64,000 nucleotides of DNA, taken from positions 1-64,000 of the forward strand of contig NZ_PDYG01000100.1 in assembly GCF_002735305.1 (NCBI RefSeq), read 5' to 3'. How positions within the stretch are numbered: position 1 is the first letter of the stretch; each line of letters begins with the position of its first letter. The notes below the pieces were generated by a model. That model searched no databases. It saw only the letters and a program-made list of their open reading frames with translations, and had not been told where the DNA came from. This document shows, piece after piece, positions 25,834-35,046 of this stretch. Both the position numbers and the translations under genes were made by a program. Source of the stretch: Agathobacter ruminis. Lineage in GTDB: Bacteria > Bacillota > Clostridia > Lachnospirales > Lachnospiraceae.

Positions 25834-26508
25834 ATGAGTGCAATTGAGAATGACTGGAAGGACGCTTTGGAGCCGGAATTCCATAAAGATTACTATAAAA
25901 AATTATATCAGTTTGTAAAACATGAATATGAGACGCAGACAATATTTCCACCTGCGGATGACATTTTTACGGCATTGCATTTGACACCACTTTCAGAAGT
26001 GAAAGTGGTGATTTTGGGTCAGGATCCATATCATAATGTGAATCAGGCACATGGCCTTTCTTTTTCGGTATTGCCATCACAGCCGGTGATTCCGCCATCG
26101 CTGCAAAATATTTACAAAGAGTTGGCCGATGATCTGGGATGTACCATTCCGACGACAGGTTATTTGAAGAAATGGGCGGAGCAGGGCGTATTGATGCTCA
26201 ATACCGTATTGACGGTGCGTGCACATCAGGCAAATTCTCATAAAGGGAAAGGTTGGGAACAGTTTACGGATGCAATTCTTGAGGCTGTGAATCAAAAGCC
26301 GGAACCTGTGGTATATCTGCTTTGGGGCGGACCGGCGCAAAAGAAAGCCGCAATGCTGAATAATCCGAATCATCTGATCCTGACAGCACCACATCCGAGC
26401 CCACTTTCGGCATATCGTGGATTTTTCGGTTGCCATCACTTCAGCAAGGCCAATGCATTTTTAAAGCAGCACGGAATCAAAGAAATCGACTGGCAGATTG
26501 AATCATAG
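25834..26508 (+). CDS. ung: Uracil-DNA glycosylase, family 1
   Basis: Excises uracil from DNA to start base-excision repair. 224 residues. Diagnostic motifs are GQDPYHNVNQAHGLSFSV (catalytic Asp and uracil pocket), LLNTVLTVRAHQANSH, LLWGG and HPSPLSAYRGFFGCHHF (catalytic His loop). Last gene before a strong terminator. Confidence 0.97.
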   Translation: MSAIENDWKDALEPEFHKDYYKKLYQFVKHEYETQTIFPPADDIFTALHLTPLSEVKVVILGQDPYHNVNQAHGLSFSVLPSQPVIPPSLQNIYKELADDLGCTIPTTGYLKKWAEQGVLMLNTVLTVRAHQANSHKGKGWEQFTDAILEAVNQKPEPVVYLLWGGPAQKKAAMLNNPNHLILTAPHPSPLSAYRGFFGCHHFSKANAFLKQHGIKEIDWQIES

Positions 26509-26540
26509 GCATAATTAAATGAAAAATAAAGACAGACAGC

Positions 26541-26571
26541 AAAAAAGACACTTGATAAAGTGTCTTTTTTT
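26541..26571. terminator. ung terminator (symmetrical, possibly bidirectional)
   Basis: AAAAAAGACACTT pairs with AAGTGTCTTTTTT around GATA. Homopolymer runs on both sides would allow termination in either direction. Confidence 0.9.
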
Positions 26572-26640
26572 AACCCCGATACCCCAATCTCCTAAAAAAG
26601 AGGAGAGCCCTGCAATCCGTAGAGAACAGGGCAAATTATG
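26572..26640. other. Unassigned structured segment in the ung-26873 gap
   Basis: The 364-bp gap between ung and the next gene holds a terminator, this segment and a promoter. Here CTCCT/AGGAG (loop AAAAAAG) is followed by GCCCTG/CAGGGC around a 14-nt loop. It lies upstream of the promoter at 26790, so it would not be in that transcript. On the minus strand it would sit just before the bidirectional terminator, which would fit a ~100-nt small RNA. No known riboswitch consensus was matched. The A/T-rich rest (26641-26789) shows nothing further. Confidence 0.4.
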
Positions 26641-26789
26641 AAAAAACTAACAAGTAAAATACTTATTAACCTAAGAAATATATTAACACTTTGTTCAAAA
26701 TAAATCAACAAAATATGTACGATTTGTCGAAAATGAATATATTCTAACAATCAATTTGTGCAAAATGTACAGAAAATAAAAATGGTATC

Positions 26790-26818
26790 TTGAAAAATAG
26801 TACTTTAGGGTGTATATT
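26790..26818 (+). promoter_or_regulatory. Putative promoter of the FliD-like orphan gene
   Basis: TTGAAA (26790-26795) and TATATT (26813-26818) are separated by 17 bp. The start codon is about 55 bp downstream. Confidence 0.55.
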
Positions 26819-26872
26819 GAAAATAACAATAGGCACTTTTTAACCGACACCGTTTTCAAAGGAGTGAATTCG

Positions 26873-27628
26873 ATGAATATTGGATCATTTAATTCCGATT
26901 CAATCGGTACCTTGCTTTCGAGTCTGCCCGGCAGTCAGAGGGGCAACACTTCAGCAATGGCAAATATGTATCAAAATCTAAATGAACTTGCCAGTGTAAA
27001 GAGTGGATCATATTATAAACTGGCTCGTTCTTATTATGCAAAAGAGAACGAACAGACGAGTGAAAAGACGGACAAAAAGACTGTCAAAAAGGAGAATACA
27101 TCTACCTCCAAAAGCAGTACAAAGGAGTTGGCGGAACAGGAGAAAGCTGCAACTGAGCTGATCGAGTCTTCCAAGGCTTTGTACAAGAGCAATTCGCTGT
27201 GGAAAAAAGATGATGAGGGCAATTACAACCGTGATAAAATCTATCAGGCTGTTTCCGCATTTATCGACGATTATAATCAGACCATCAAGGAGAGCGCATC
27301 TTCTGAAGTGACCGGGATTGCACATGCGGCAGCTGCTTTGGTCAATGCCAACCGTTCCAATTCCTCGTTGCTTGACAAGATTGGAATCAGTATGGATTCG
27401 TCCAATTATAAGCTGAGCATTTCGGAAGAGACATTTAAGAAGGCTGATATCGGCAAGATTAAATCGCTCTTTTCCGGAACAGGAAGCTATGCATATCAAA
27501 TGGGAGCACAGGCTTCCATGATTCAGAATTATGCGCAGCTTGAAGCATCAAAAGCCAATACATATACCAAAGGTGGTTCTTTTGGCGCAACACATGCGAA
27601 CGGATCAATCTATGATTCGATTACTTAA
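26873..27628 (+). CDS. Hypothetical protein with FliD/flagellin-like C-terminal pattern
   Basis: ATG 26873 has AAAGGAG 8 nt upstream; the upstream in-frame ATG at 26810 lies in the promoter. The 251-residue protein has no signal peptide. It has a Ser/Asn-rich N-terminus (MNIGSFNSDS), a lysine-rich linker (about 60-85) and a helical segment with FIDDYNQTIKES. The C-terminus (SLLDKIGISMD, LSISEETFKKA, SLFSGTGSYAY) resembles the distal part of FliD hook-capping proteins. This is pattern resemblance only. It is flanked by its own promoter and terminator, and no flagellar genes adjoin. It may be a flagellar export or assembly accessory, or unrelated. Confidence 0.6.
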   Translation: MNIGSFNSDSIGTLLSSLPGSQRGNTSAMANMYQNLNELASVKSGSYYKLARSYYAKENEQTSEKTDKKTVKKENTSTSKSSTKELAEQEKAATELIESSKALYKSNSLWKKDDEGNYNRDKIYQAVSAFIDDYNQTIKESASSEVTGIAHAAAALVNANRSNSSLLDKIGISMDSSNYKLSISEETFKKADIGKIKSLFSGTGSYAYQMGAQASMIQNYAQLEASKANTYTKGGSFGATHANGSIYDSIT

Positions 27629-27637
27629 TGCTGAACA

Positions 27638-27668
27638 GAAAAAAAGAGGTGTGGAAACACCTCTTTTT
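27638..27668. terminator. Bidirectional terminator between the 26873 gene and the ABC-F gene
   Basis: AAAAAGAGGTGT pairs with ACACCTCTTTTT around GGAA, flanked by A and T runs, between convergent genes. Confidence 0.9.
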
Positions 27669-27720
27669 GTTTTGCTTATTTTGATTATTGAAGAATTAAT
27701 TCAAAAATTAATTTTGGCAA

Positions 27721-29358
27721 TTAATCCTCATCGTCTGTATTGTCAGCAGTATATACCTGGCGCTTTCTTGCCATTGCATCGCTTTCAAGATATTCGTCAT
27801 AGGAAGTAATCTTGTCAATCATGCTTCCATCCGGAAGGAATTCGATGATACGATTTGCAGTGGTCTGTACAACCTGGTGGTCACGGCAGGAGAAGAGAAT
27901 GACGCCCGGGAATTTGATCATTCCGTTGTTTAATGCGGTGATACTTTCCATATCCAGGTGGTCAGTCGGCTCATCAAAGATGAGAACATTGCTGCCCATA
28001 ATCATCATACGGGAAAGCAATACACGCACTTTTTCCCCTCCGGAGAGAACGCTCATTTTCTTGACACCGTCTTCGCCGGCAAAGAGCATTCTGCCGAGGA
28101 AGCCGCGGACATAAGTCGCATCTTTGATTTCAGAGTACTGGGTGAGCCAGTCTACAATCAAATCATTGGTTGCAAAAATTGCGGTATTGTCCTTTGGAAA
28201 ATAAGACTGGCTGGTGGTAACACCCCATTTGTAAGAGCCCTCGTCCGGTTCCATTTCCCCGGTCAGAATCTTAAAGAGTGTGGTCTTTGCCAATTCATTT
28301 CCACCGACAAATGCGATCTTATCATCATGATTAACGGTAAAGGTGATATTATCAAGTACTTTTACACCATCGATGGTCTTGGAAATTCCTTCCACAAACA
28401 ATACATCATTTCCGATTTCACGTTCTGGACGGAAATCGATATATGGATATTTACGGCTGGACGGCTTAATCTCATCAAGCTGAATCTTTTCCAATGCACG
28501 TTTACGAGAAGTTGCCTGCTTTGATTTGGAAGCATTTGCAGAGAAGCGAGAGATGAAATCCTGCAACTCTTTGATTTTTTCTTCCTTCTTTTTGTTGGCT
28601 TCCTTCATCTGACGAACAATCAGCTGGGATGATTCATACCAGAAATCATAGTTTCCGGCATAAAGTTGAATCTTGCCATAATCCATATCTGCGATGTTGG
28701 TGCAGACTTTATTTAAGAAATAACGGTCGTGGGAAACCACGATGACGGTATTCTCAAAGTTGATCAAAAATTCCTCAAGCCATGCAATTGCATCGAGATC
28801 AAGGTGGTTGGTCGGCTCGTCGAGAAGCAGGATGTCAGGGTTACCGAAAAGTGCCTGAGCAAGGAGTACCTTGACTTTGGAAGCACCCGGCATATCTGCC
28901 ATCATGTTGTAATGCTCTTCGGTTGGGATGCCAAGTCCGTTTAAGAGAGTAGCAGCATCGCTTTCTGCGTTCCATCCGTCCATCTCTGCAAATTCAGCCT
29001 CAAGTTCGCTGGCACGGATTCCATCTTCCTCGGTGAAATCTTCTTTCATGTAGATGGCATCTTTTTCTTTCATGATGTCATACAATTTCTGATTTCCCAT
29101 GATAACAGTATCAAGAACAGTGAACTGGTCATATTTAAAATGATCCTGCTGCAGGAAACTCAGACGCTGTCCCGGAGTGATGACGATATCACCGCTGGTA
29201 GGCTCCAGCTGGCCGGACAAAATTTTTAAAAAGGTAGATTTTCCGGCTCCGTTTGCTCCGATTAATCCATAGCAGTTTCCTTCGGTAAATTTAATGTTTA
29301 CATCTTCAAACAGCGCTTTTTTGCCAAGGCGCAATGTGATGTTATTTGCACTAATCAT
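27721..29358 (-). CDS. ABC-F family ATPase (YbiT-like)
   Basis: A soluble tandem-ATPase protein without membrane domains, of the ABC-F family that acts on ribosomes. 545 residues. NBD1 has GANGAGKST, LLLDEPTNHLD and VSHDRYF, but its signature motif is degenerate (MPGASKVKVLLAQ). A linker with a charged helical arm follows (about 240-310). NBD2 has an atypical Walker A (GGNELAKTT, Ala for the usual Gly), signature LSGGEKVRVLLSR, IFDEPTDHLD and SCRDHQ in place of SHDRE. As I recall the family, these departures are shared by the YbiT-like subgroup, so I do not call it broken. A role in translation, rather than drug resistance, is the default reading. Confidence 0.88.
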   Translation of the reverse strand: MISANNITLRLGKKALFEDVNIKFTEGNCYGLIGANGAGKSTFLKILSGQLEPTSGDIVITPGQRLSFLQQDHFKYDQFTVLDTVIMGNQKLYDIMKEKDAIYMKEDFTEEDGIRASELEAEFAEMDGWNAESDAATLLNGLGIPTEEHYNMMADMPGASKVKVLLAQALFGNPDILLLDEPTNHLDLDAIAWLEEFLINFENTVIVVSHDRYFLNKVCTNIADMDYGKIQLYAGNYDFWYESSQLIVRQMKEANKKKEEKIKELQDFISRFSANASKSKQATSRKRALEKIQLDEIKPSSRKYPYIDFRPEREIGNDVLFVEGISKTIDGVKVLDNITFTVNHDDKIAFVGGNELAKTTLFKILTGEMEPDEGSYKWGVTTSQSYFPKDNTAIFATNDLIVDWLTQYSEIKDATYVRGFLGRMLFAGEDGVKKMSVLSGGEKVRVLLSRMMIMGSNVLIFDEPTDHLDMESITALNNGMIKFPGVILFSCRDHQVVQTTANRIIEFLPDGSMIDKITSYDEYLESDAMARKRQVYTADNTDDED

Positions 29359-29414
29359 TTGGTTACCCTTTCTATCGTTTCTGAATGTTTCTGAAATTTT
29401 AGCAATCGACCTCT

Positions 29415-29442
29415 ATTTTACAATAAATTTTGCGATTTGCAA
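29415..29442 (-). promoter_or_regulatory. Putative promoter of the ABC-F gene
   Basis: Reading the minus strand, TTGCAA (29437-29442) and TAAAAT (29415-29420) are 16 bp apart. It lies about 25 bp from the oppositely directed -10 at 29467, so the two promoters are back to back. Confidence 0.45.
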
Positions 29443-29463
29443 GTGGCAAGTTGACGAAAAGAG

Positions 29464-29472
29464 TGGTATAAT
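29464..29472 (+). promoter_or_regulatory. Putative extended -10 of the GGDEF/EAL gene
   Basis: TGGTATAAT, with TATAAT at 29467-29472, is an extended -10 without a good -35. The start codon lies 29 bp downstream, leaving a very short leader. Confidence 0.5.
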
Positions 29473-29501
29473 CGTTACAGATTTTGTTATGGAGACCGGA
29501 A

Positions 29502-32500
29502 ATGGAACTAAATGTATTGGAAAAGATGTGTTTACCGATAGCTTCTGCGATCATTTTACGGGATCAGTTTTGGAAGTATGTCGATGTAAACGAGCAATTT
29601 GTATCACTTTTGGGGTATACGCGTGAGGAATTTCTGAAAATGCCAGTAGATGATATCATCTACGATCGCAATAACCGTGAATTTCTGAATGGGGACATGG
29701 AGCAGGCGATGCAAGGCAAGATTATGGAGAGTGATATCCGTTGTCGGCACAGGAATGGCACAGAATGTTGGGTGCATGGATGTGTCCGTGTTTTTGAACA
29801 GCGGGATGATCAAACGCTGTTTATCGCAACTTATATCCCTATTACAAAACAAAAAGAAGCAGAGGCGGCAGCAATCCTTTTGCAACATAAGTATGATTTG
29901 ATTAGTCAGACAACAGGTGAAATCCCTTTTGATCTCGATCTGTCCAACTGGACCGTGCTTGTGTCAAATGGGTTTAATAGTGTGCGCGATGAAGCACATC
30001 AATTCACCGGAGAAGACTATTATATTCCGTTTGAGGAGAGCCTGTCCATGGTTCATCCGATGGATCGCGATGAATACAGACGTTTGATGAAGGAAGCTGC
30101 ATCAAAGGTCGTTACAGGCATGCTTGAAAGCCGCATCAATATTGCATTGCCCGGAGAAAAGGCCAATTTTCAATGGTTCCGCATGTATTATCGCAGCATT
30201 TGCAATGAAGACGGCAAGATGGTGCGTGTCATCGGCCGCAGCTATAATGTGGATGAGGATAAATTAAACAGAGAAGCGGCACGGAGAGACTATCTGACCA
30301 ATTTCTTCACCAAAGGCGAAATTATCAAAGCAATCAATCACCAGATTGAAAGCAATCCGGAAATGTCATATGTGATGATGGTGATTGATATTGACAATTT
30401 CAAGAGCATCAATGATACCTTTGGCCATACATTCGGCGACAGTGTAATCAGCGACAATGCCAATACCATCCGCTCGGTCCTTCCTTCCAATGCATTGCTC
30501 GGAAGAGTCGGAGGCGATGAATTCGTGGCACTGCTTCTGGATTGTACCATCGAGCGTGCGGGTGCAAGAGCACAGGAACTTTGTGCTGCCATTGCCAAGG
30601 ACTATACCGGAGCCGGTGTGGTCAGACATATTTCGGCCAGCATTGGATTGGCAGAATATGGCAGACATGGTGACAATTATGAAGAGATGTTCGAGATGGC
30701 TGACGGCGCGATGTATCGCGTGAAGCAAAAGGGCAAGAGCAATTATCAGGTGGCCAATAAGCGCGATCATAAGAAGCTGGAGATGCGCGTAAAAGAGACT
30801 GCCGATTCCCGAGTGAATCTGGACAAAGAAGGTCAGCAGTTTATGATTTTTGCGGTCAATCTGATGATTCATGCCAGAAATATCGACGGCTCTCTCAACA
30901 TGCTCTTAAAGAGAATTACATCACAATTTAATTTTGATCATATTCTCTTGTTCGAAAATGTTATGAATCAGAATTATATGATATTGTCGAATTACCAGAG
31001 TGAGCAGCTGACATTCCATGAAAAATCGACTTTTAAAAAAGATTCACTGATTCAGGGCGGAGAACGCGTCAATGATTTGCAGATTATTGCCGGGGATGAG
31101 GCACAGAATTGCATTCTCTTCCAGGAACTGTACGAGGAGAATGATTTGGAGATGCCAAAGAATCTCTCTATCGGTGTGGCAAAATATGAACATATCGGCG
31201 ACCGTGACGGCTTTGTGTTCTTTATGAGTGAAAATGAAAACTTTGAGTGGACGGAATCGCTTTGCAGTCTGTTGGTGGAACTGATGCGTATCATCTCGAT
31301 TTTCGTATCACTCCGTTTTCGCGTGGATGAGAGCAAAGCTGAGATTCGTCATATCCAGCGCCGTGATCAGTTGACCGGTTTATATAATTTTGAACCGTTC
31401 AAGGTAAAAGCGGTGGCACATATTGAGAGCGCTACCGAAAATAATGTATTTGCGCTTGAATATCTTGATATTAACAATTTTGGATATATCAATGAAAACT
31501 ATGGATATAAAGTCGGGGATACGGTATTAAAGGGACTGGCGGAAGATTTGAAGAATCAGCCGTATTTTGTTTCCGGATGCCGAATCTATTCCGATTTCTT
31601 CCTGATTTTGTATGTGGGTGAGACGGTGGAATCGCTGCTTGCGGATATTCGTGCACAGCATCGTCGTTTTACCAATATGCATAATTTCCAGTATCCTAGC
31701 AGCGGCATGGGAATCAGCAGCGGTATCTATGTGGTTGACCGCGAATCCCCGGATATGGAAGTGGCTTTTGAAAATGCGATTCTTGCATGGAAACAATCCA
31801 AAAAAGAGCGCAAAAATGAGATGCATATCTTCACTTCGGATCTGCGCAAAGCGCGCAATCGCGAACAGCAGATTCTCGGTGAATTCTATGAAGCACTTTA
31901 CAGAGACGACTTCCAGCCTTATCTGCAGCCGAAATTTGAGCTTGGCACACGAAAAGTATACGGAGCGGAAATCCTGGCAAGATGGCGCAAGCCGACAGGT
32001 GAAATCATTCCTCCGGGAGAATTCATCGAGCCGCTCGAACGCATCGGCTATATTACGGAACTTGATTTTTATATGTTTGAGGAATTATTGCGCAATCTGA
32101 CCAGATGGTCCAAACAGGGTAAGCCTGCATTGATTTATTCCACAAACTTCTCCGGCAGACATTTTGAAAACGGAGGAAAGGATTTTATGAACAGAATCCG
32201 GACACTCCTGGCCAAATATCCTGTGAATCCGAATTATATTGAACTTGAGATCACAGAAGGGGTTCTGATCAAAGAGAAGGCAGTTGTGTTTGAATGTATG
32301 CAAAGCCTGAGGGAGCTGGGCTTCCGCGTATCGATTGATGATTTCGGAAGCGGATATTCATCCCTTTCAACTCTGTTCGAAATACCGGCGGATGTGGTAA
32401 AAATGGATAAGAGCTTCATCGATGTCGAACTCAATGATCATCGCAAAGATCTTTTGTCGGAATTCTGTCGCCTAATCAATGTCGCAGGAAAAGAATCCGT

Positions 32501-32633
32501 TTTCGAAGGCATTGAAGAGGATGAGCAGGAGGCATTTTTGATGGATTGCGGATACAATCGCGGACAGGGATTTGTATTGAGCAAACCGGTTCCGATTATG
32601 GAATTTGAAAAATTGTATCTTTCAGAATCATAG
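29502..32633 (+). CDS. PAS/GGDEF/degenerate-GGDEF/EAL cyclic di-GMP turnover protein
   Basis: I choose ATG 29502 because GGAG lies 7 nt upstream; the TTG at 29484 has no site. 1043 residues, no clear membrane helix, so cytosolic. Order: PAS (about 5-125), a second PAS-like region (about 130-250), GGDEF with intact GGDEF at 337-341 (DYLTNFF, DIDNFKSIND), a GAF-like region (about 430-600), a second GGDEF fold whose signature is SDFFL and so catalytically dead, then EAL (about 790-1040). The EAL catalytic residues look present (AEILARW, STNFS, ELEITEG, DDFGSGYSS, KMDKSFI, FEGIE, RGQGF). Both synthesis and hydrolysis of c-di-GMP are possible. Together with the HD-GYP gene at 484, it shows active c-di-GMP signalling. 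Confidence 0.92.
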   Translation: MELNVLEKMCLPIASAIILRDQFWKYVDVNEQFVSLLGYTREEFLKMPVDDIIYDRNNREFLNGDMEQAMQGKIMESDIRCRHRNGTECWVHGCVRVFEQRDDQTLFIATYIPITKQKEAEAAAILLQHKYDLISQTTGEIPFDLDLSNWTVLVSNGFNSVRDEAHQFTGEDYYIPFEESLSMVHPMDRDEYRRLMKEAASKVVTGMLESRINIALPGEKANFQWFRMYYRSICNEDGKMVRVIGRSYNVDEDKLNREAARRDYLTNFFTKGEIIKAINHQIESNPEMSYVMMVIDIDNFKSINDTFGHTFGDSVISDNANTIRSVLPSNALLGRVGGDEFVALLLDCTIERAGARAQELCAAIAKDYTGAGVVRHISASIGLAEYGRHGDNYEEMFEMADGAMYRVKQKGKSNYQVANKRDHKKLEMRVKETADSRVNLDKEGQQFMIFAVNLMIHARNIDGSLNMLLKRITSQFNFDHILLFENVMNQNYMILSNYQSEQLTFHEKSTFKKDSLIQGGERVNDLQIIAGDEAQNCILFQELYEENDLEMPKNLSIGVAKYEHIGDRDGFVFFMSENENFEWTESLCSLLVELMRIISIFVSLRFRVDESKAEIRHIQRRDQLTGLYNFEPFKVKAVAHIESATENNVFALEYLDINNFGYINENYGYKVGDTVLKGLAEDLKNQPYFVSGCRIYSDFFLILYVGETVESLLADIRAQHRRFTNMHNFQYPSSGMGISSGIYVVDRESPDMEVAFENAILAWKQSKKERKNEMHIFTSDLRKARNREQQILGEFYEALYRDDFQPYLQPKFELGTRKVYGAEILARWRKPTGEIIPPGEFIEPLERIGYITELDFYMFEELLRNLTRWSKQGKPALIYSTNFSGRHFENGGKDFMNRIRTLLAKYPVNPNYIELEITEGVLIKEKAVVFECMQSLRELGFRVSIDDFGSGYSSLSTLFEIPADVVKMDKSFIDVELNDHRKDLLSEFCRLINVAGKESVFEGIEEDEQEAFLMDCGYNRGQGFVLSKPVPIMEFEKLYLSES

Positions 32634-32698
32634 ATAATTTCTTTACAAGAAAAAGGTGAAATGATAGAATTGAAATTGTGTAAAGGAGCTATGGATTT

Positions 32699-33304
32699 AT
32701 GAATATTGTATCCGATGAAAAGGATCTTTTATCGCAAATAGACGAATTCAGACAGAGAGCGGAACATTTACAGACCGCTTTGAATGCCAGAGAAGAGAAG
32801 GCAGAACAGCTTGAGCTGGTAGTGGCGGAACGCCAGGAAAAGGCGGATGAACTCGAGCAATTGATTGAGGAACGCGAGAAACAGGCGGATGTCATCAAGA
32901 GAACGATTCACAGCGAGATGATAACAGTCTCGGATCAGCTTACAACTGAATTATCTCAATTGCAGGGAAAACTGAATGATATTGTTCAGCAGGCGAGTGA
33001 TCGCCATTTCAATCAATTCAAAGATATGACCCAGTCTTTGGATGATTTTTCAACCAGACTTGATGAATTGCAGGCTACTACGGAAACGATTCCGGATGCA
33101 ATACACAAAGAAGGGGTCCAGGTGTATCGCAATACACAGGAGACCATCAAGTCACTTGAAGAGCGGGTTAAGGAAATTGATAAAGTTGACAGACATGTCG
33201 GACGGGCGAAAGCACCTGCAGTCGTTGCTGCGGTTTTTGCAATTCTGACATTCGGAGGAGTTGTTTTCTCGACTTTATTGACATTGGGTGTGATTCATTT
33301 TTAA
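32699..33304 (+). CDS. Coiled-coil protein with C-terminal membrane anchor
   Basis: A 201-residue protein of unknown function. Residues about 5-160 are almost entirely heptad-like and charged (LQTALNAREEKAEQLELVV). A single hydrophobic helix at about 178-200 ends the chain two residues later, like a tail-anchored or C-terminally anchored protein. AAAGGAG lies about 11 nt before the start; a nearer ATG at 32691 is out of frame and closes after three codons. An imperfect hairpin separates it from the pyrophosphatase gene. Confidence 0.75.
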   Translation: MNIVSDEKDLLSQIDEFRQRAEHLQTALNAREEKAEQLELVVAERQEKADELEQLIEEREKQADVIKRTIHSEMITVSDQLTTELSQLQGKLNDIVQQASDRHFNQFKDMTQSLDDFSTRLDELQATTETIPDAIHKEGVQVYRNTQETIKSLEERVKEIDKVDRHVGRAKAPAVVAAVFAILTFGGVVFSTLLTLGVIHF

Positions 33305-33308
33305 AAAA

Positions 33309-33349
33309 GACGCGTCGGATAAATGAAAGGGCATTTATCTGGCGCGTAT
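33309..33349 (+). terminator. Imperfect hairpin, possible terminator
   Basis: ACGCG and GGATAAATG pair with CATTTATCT and CGCGT, with small internal mismatches, followed by ATTTATC. The weak T-tract makes readthrough into the next gene likely. Confidence 0.5.
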
Positions 33350-33371
33350 TTATCTTGAAGGGAACAAAAAT

Positions 33372-35021
33372 ATGACAAATAATTCTGTTTGGGTAATTGG
33401 ACATCGACATCCTGATACAGATTCCATCTGCGCAGCAATCGCATATGCCTATCTGAAAAATCAGATTGATCCGACGCATACCTATGAGCCGAAGAGAGCC
33501 GGCAGTATCAATCCGGAGACGGCATATGTACTTGGCTATTTTCATGTGGATGAACCGGAACTGGTAACGGACGTGGGTACGCAGATTATGGATATCGCAT
33601 TTCGCGAGACTGCCGGAATCAGTGGCAATATTTCTATGAAAAATGCATGGGAACTGATGCAGAAGATGGATGTTGTGACGCTGCCGGTTGTGAATAAGAA
33701 GAACAAGCTCGAGGGTCTGATTGTGGCCGGTGATATTGCAAAATCCTATATGGATGTCTATGATACCACCGTATTATCAAAGGCCAAGACGCAATACAAA
33801 AATATTTGTGAGACATTAAACGGTGAAGTGATTGCCGGCAATGCACACGGATATTTTGTCAAAGGTAAAACCGTTGTGGCAAGCGGCTCAATTAAGCGTA
33901 TTACAGGAATTTTGAATCCGGAGGATCTTGTGATTGTCAGTGACCGGGAGGATGTGATTCCGGTTTGCATGCAGTCCAATGTCAGCTGCATTATCCTGAC
34001 CAACAATCCAAATGTCAAAATGGAGATTATCGAAGAGGCAAACAAACGCGAGATTGTCATCATCCGTACACCGTTTGATACATTTACGGTGGCGCGACTG
34101 ATCAATCAGAGTATGCCAATCAAACATTTTATGACAACCGATCATATTGTACATTTCCATATGGATGATTATCTGGATGAAGTACGTGAGGTAGTATCCA
34201 AGATTCGTCACAGGGATTTCCCGGTTCTGGACGAGAACGAAAATTATATCGGAATGTTTTCGCGCCGTAATTTGCTCGGCGCGCAAAAGAAAAAAATAAT
34301 TCTGGTCGATCATAATGAGCGTTCGCAGGCTGTTCATAATATTGAAGAGACAGAGATCCTCGAAATCATCGATCATCACAGAATCGGAAGTCTTGAGACC
34401 ATGGCACCGGTTTATTTCCGGAACCAGCCGCTTGGCTGCACGGCAACCATTATTTATCAAATGTATCAGGAAAAGGGCGTAGAAGTGACGCCGGTGATAG
34501 CTGGTTTGCTTTGCTCCGCCATTTTGTCCGATACATTGATGTTCCGCTCACCGACATGCACGATATTGGATAAGGAAATCGCATTGAAGCTTGCGGAAAT
34601 TGCGGAAATCGATGTGGAAGAACATGCGACAAAAATGTTCGAGGCGGGAAGCAATTTTGCAAGCAAGACAAATGAAGAGATATTAAATCAGGATTATAAA
34701 ACATTCTATTCCGGCAAGCTCGCCTTTGGTGTGGCACAGGTCAGCAGCATGAGCCGGACAGAGCTCGACAAAGTAAAAGAGCGTCTGTACCCTGAACTGG
34801 TGACAGAGATGGGAGAGAAACATCTTGATATGATTTTTATTATGCTGACAGATATCTTATCAGAATCAACAGAATTGGTTTGTGCAGGCGACGGCGCAGA
34901 ACTGCTCGCAGAATCGGCCTTTTCCGAGCATGTTGTCGGGCATGGCCTGATGCTGAAAAATGTGGTATCGAGAAAGAAACAGGTGATTCCGGCTTTGATG
35001 AATGCTTTGGCGGAACAGTAA
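33372..35021 (+). CDS. Manganese-dependent inorganic pyrophosphatase, family II, CBS/DRTGG type
   Basis: Hydrolyses pyrophosphate to phosphate. 549 residues, much longer than the ~310 of simple family II enzymes, because a CBS-DRTGG-CBS regulatory insert (about 65-300) interrupts the DHH phosphoesterase domain; CBS pairs in this family bind adenine nucleotides. Metal and active-site motifs are GHRHPDTDSICAA, ILVDHNERSQ and IDHHRIGSLETM. The DHHA2 domain is at the C-terminus (FYSGKLAFGVAQV). dapF follows 25 bp later. Confidence 0.93.
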   Translation: MTNNSVWVIGHRHPDTDSICAAIAYAYLKNQIDPTHTYEPKRAGSINPETAYVLGYFHVDEPELVTDVGTQIMDIAFRETAGISGNISMKNAWELMQKMDVVTLPVVNKKNKLEGLIVAGDIAKSYMDVYDTTVLSKAKTQYKNICETLNGEVIAGNAHGYFVKGKTVVASGSIKRITGILNPEDLVIVSDREDVIPVCMQSNVSCIILTNNPNVKMEIIEEANKREIVIIRTPFDTFTVARLINQSMPIKHFMTTDHIVHFHMDDYLDEVREVVSKIRHRDFPVLDENENYIGMFSRRNLLGAQKKKIILVDHNERSQAVHNIEETEILEIIDHHRIGSLETMAPVYFRNQPLGCTATIIYQMYQEKGVEVTPVIAGLLCSAILSDTLMFRSPTCTILDKEIALKLAEIAEIDVEEHATKMFEAGSNFASKTNEEILNQDYKTFYSGKLAFGVAQVSSMSRTELDKVKERLYPELVTEMGEKHLDMIFIMLTDILSESTELVCAGDGAELLAESAFSEHVVGHGLMLKNVVSRKKQVIPALMNALAEQ

Positions 35022-35046
35022 TGATGATTTAGGAGGTTTTAAAATC

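Noticed and set aside
26572-26680. preQ1 or c-di-GMP riboswitch before the 26873 gene
   Set aside because: A stem with an A-rich tail is present, but the conserved loop and core sequences are not, and the promoter lies downstream of it.
27721-29358. ABC-F gene as a decayed pseudogene
   Set aside because: Its odd signature and Walker A residues appear to be shared by the YbiT-like subgroup, and the frame is full length.
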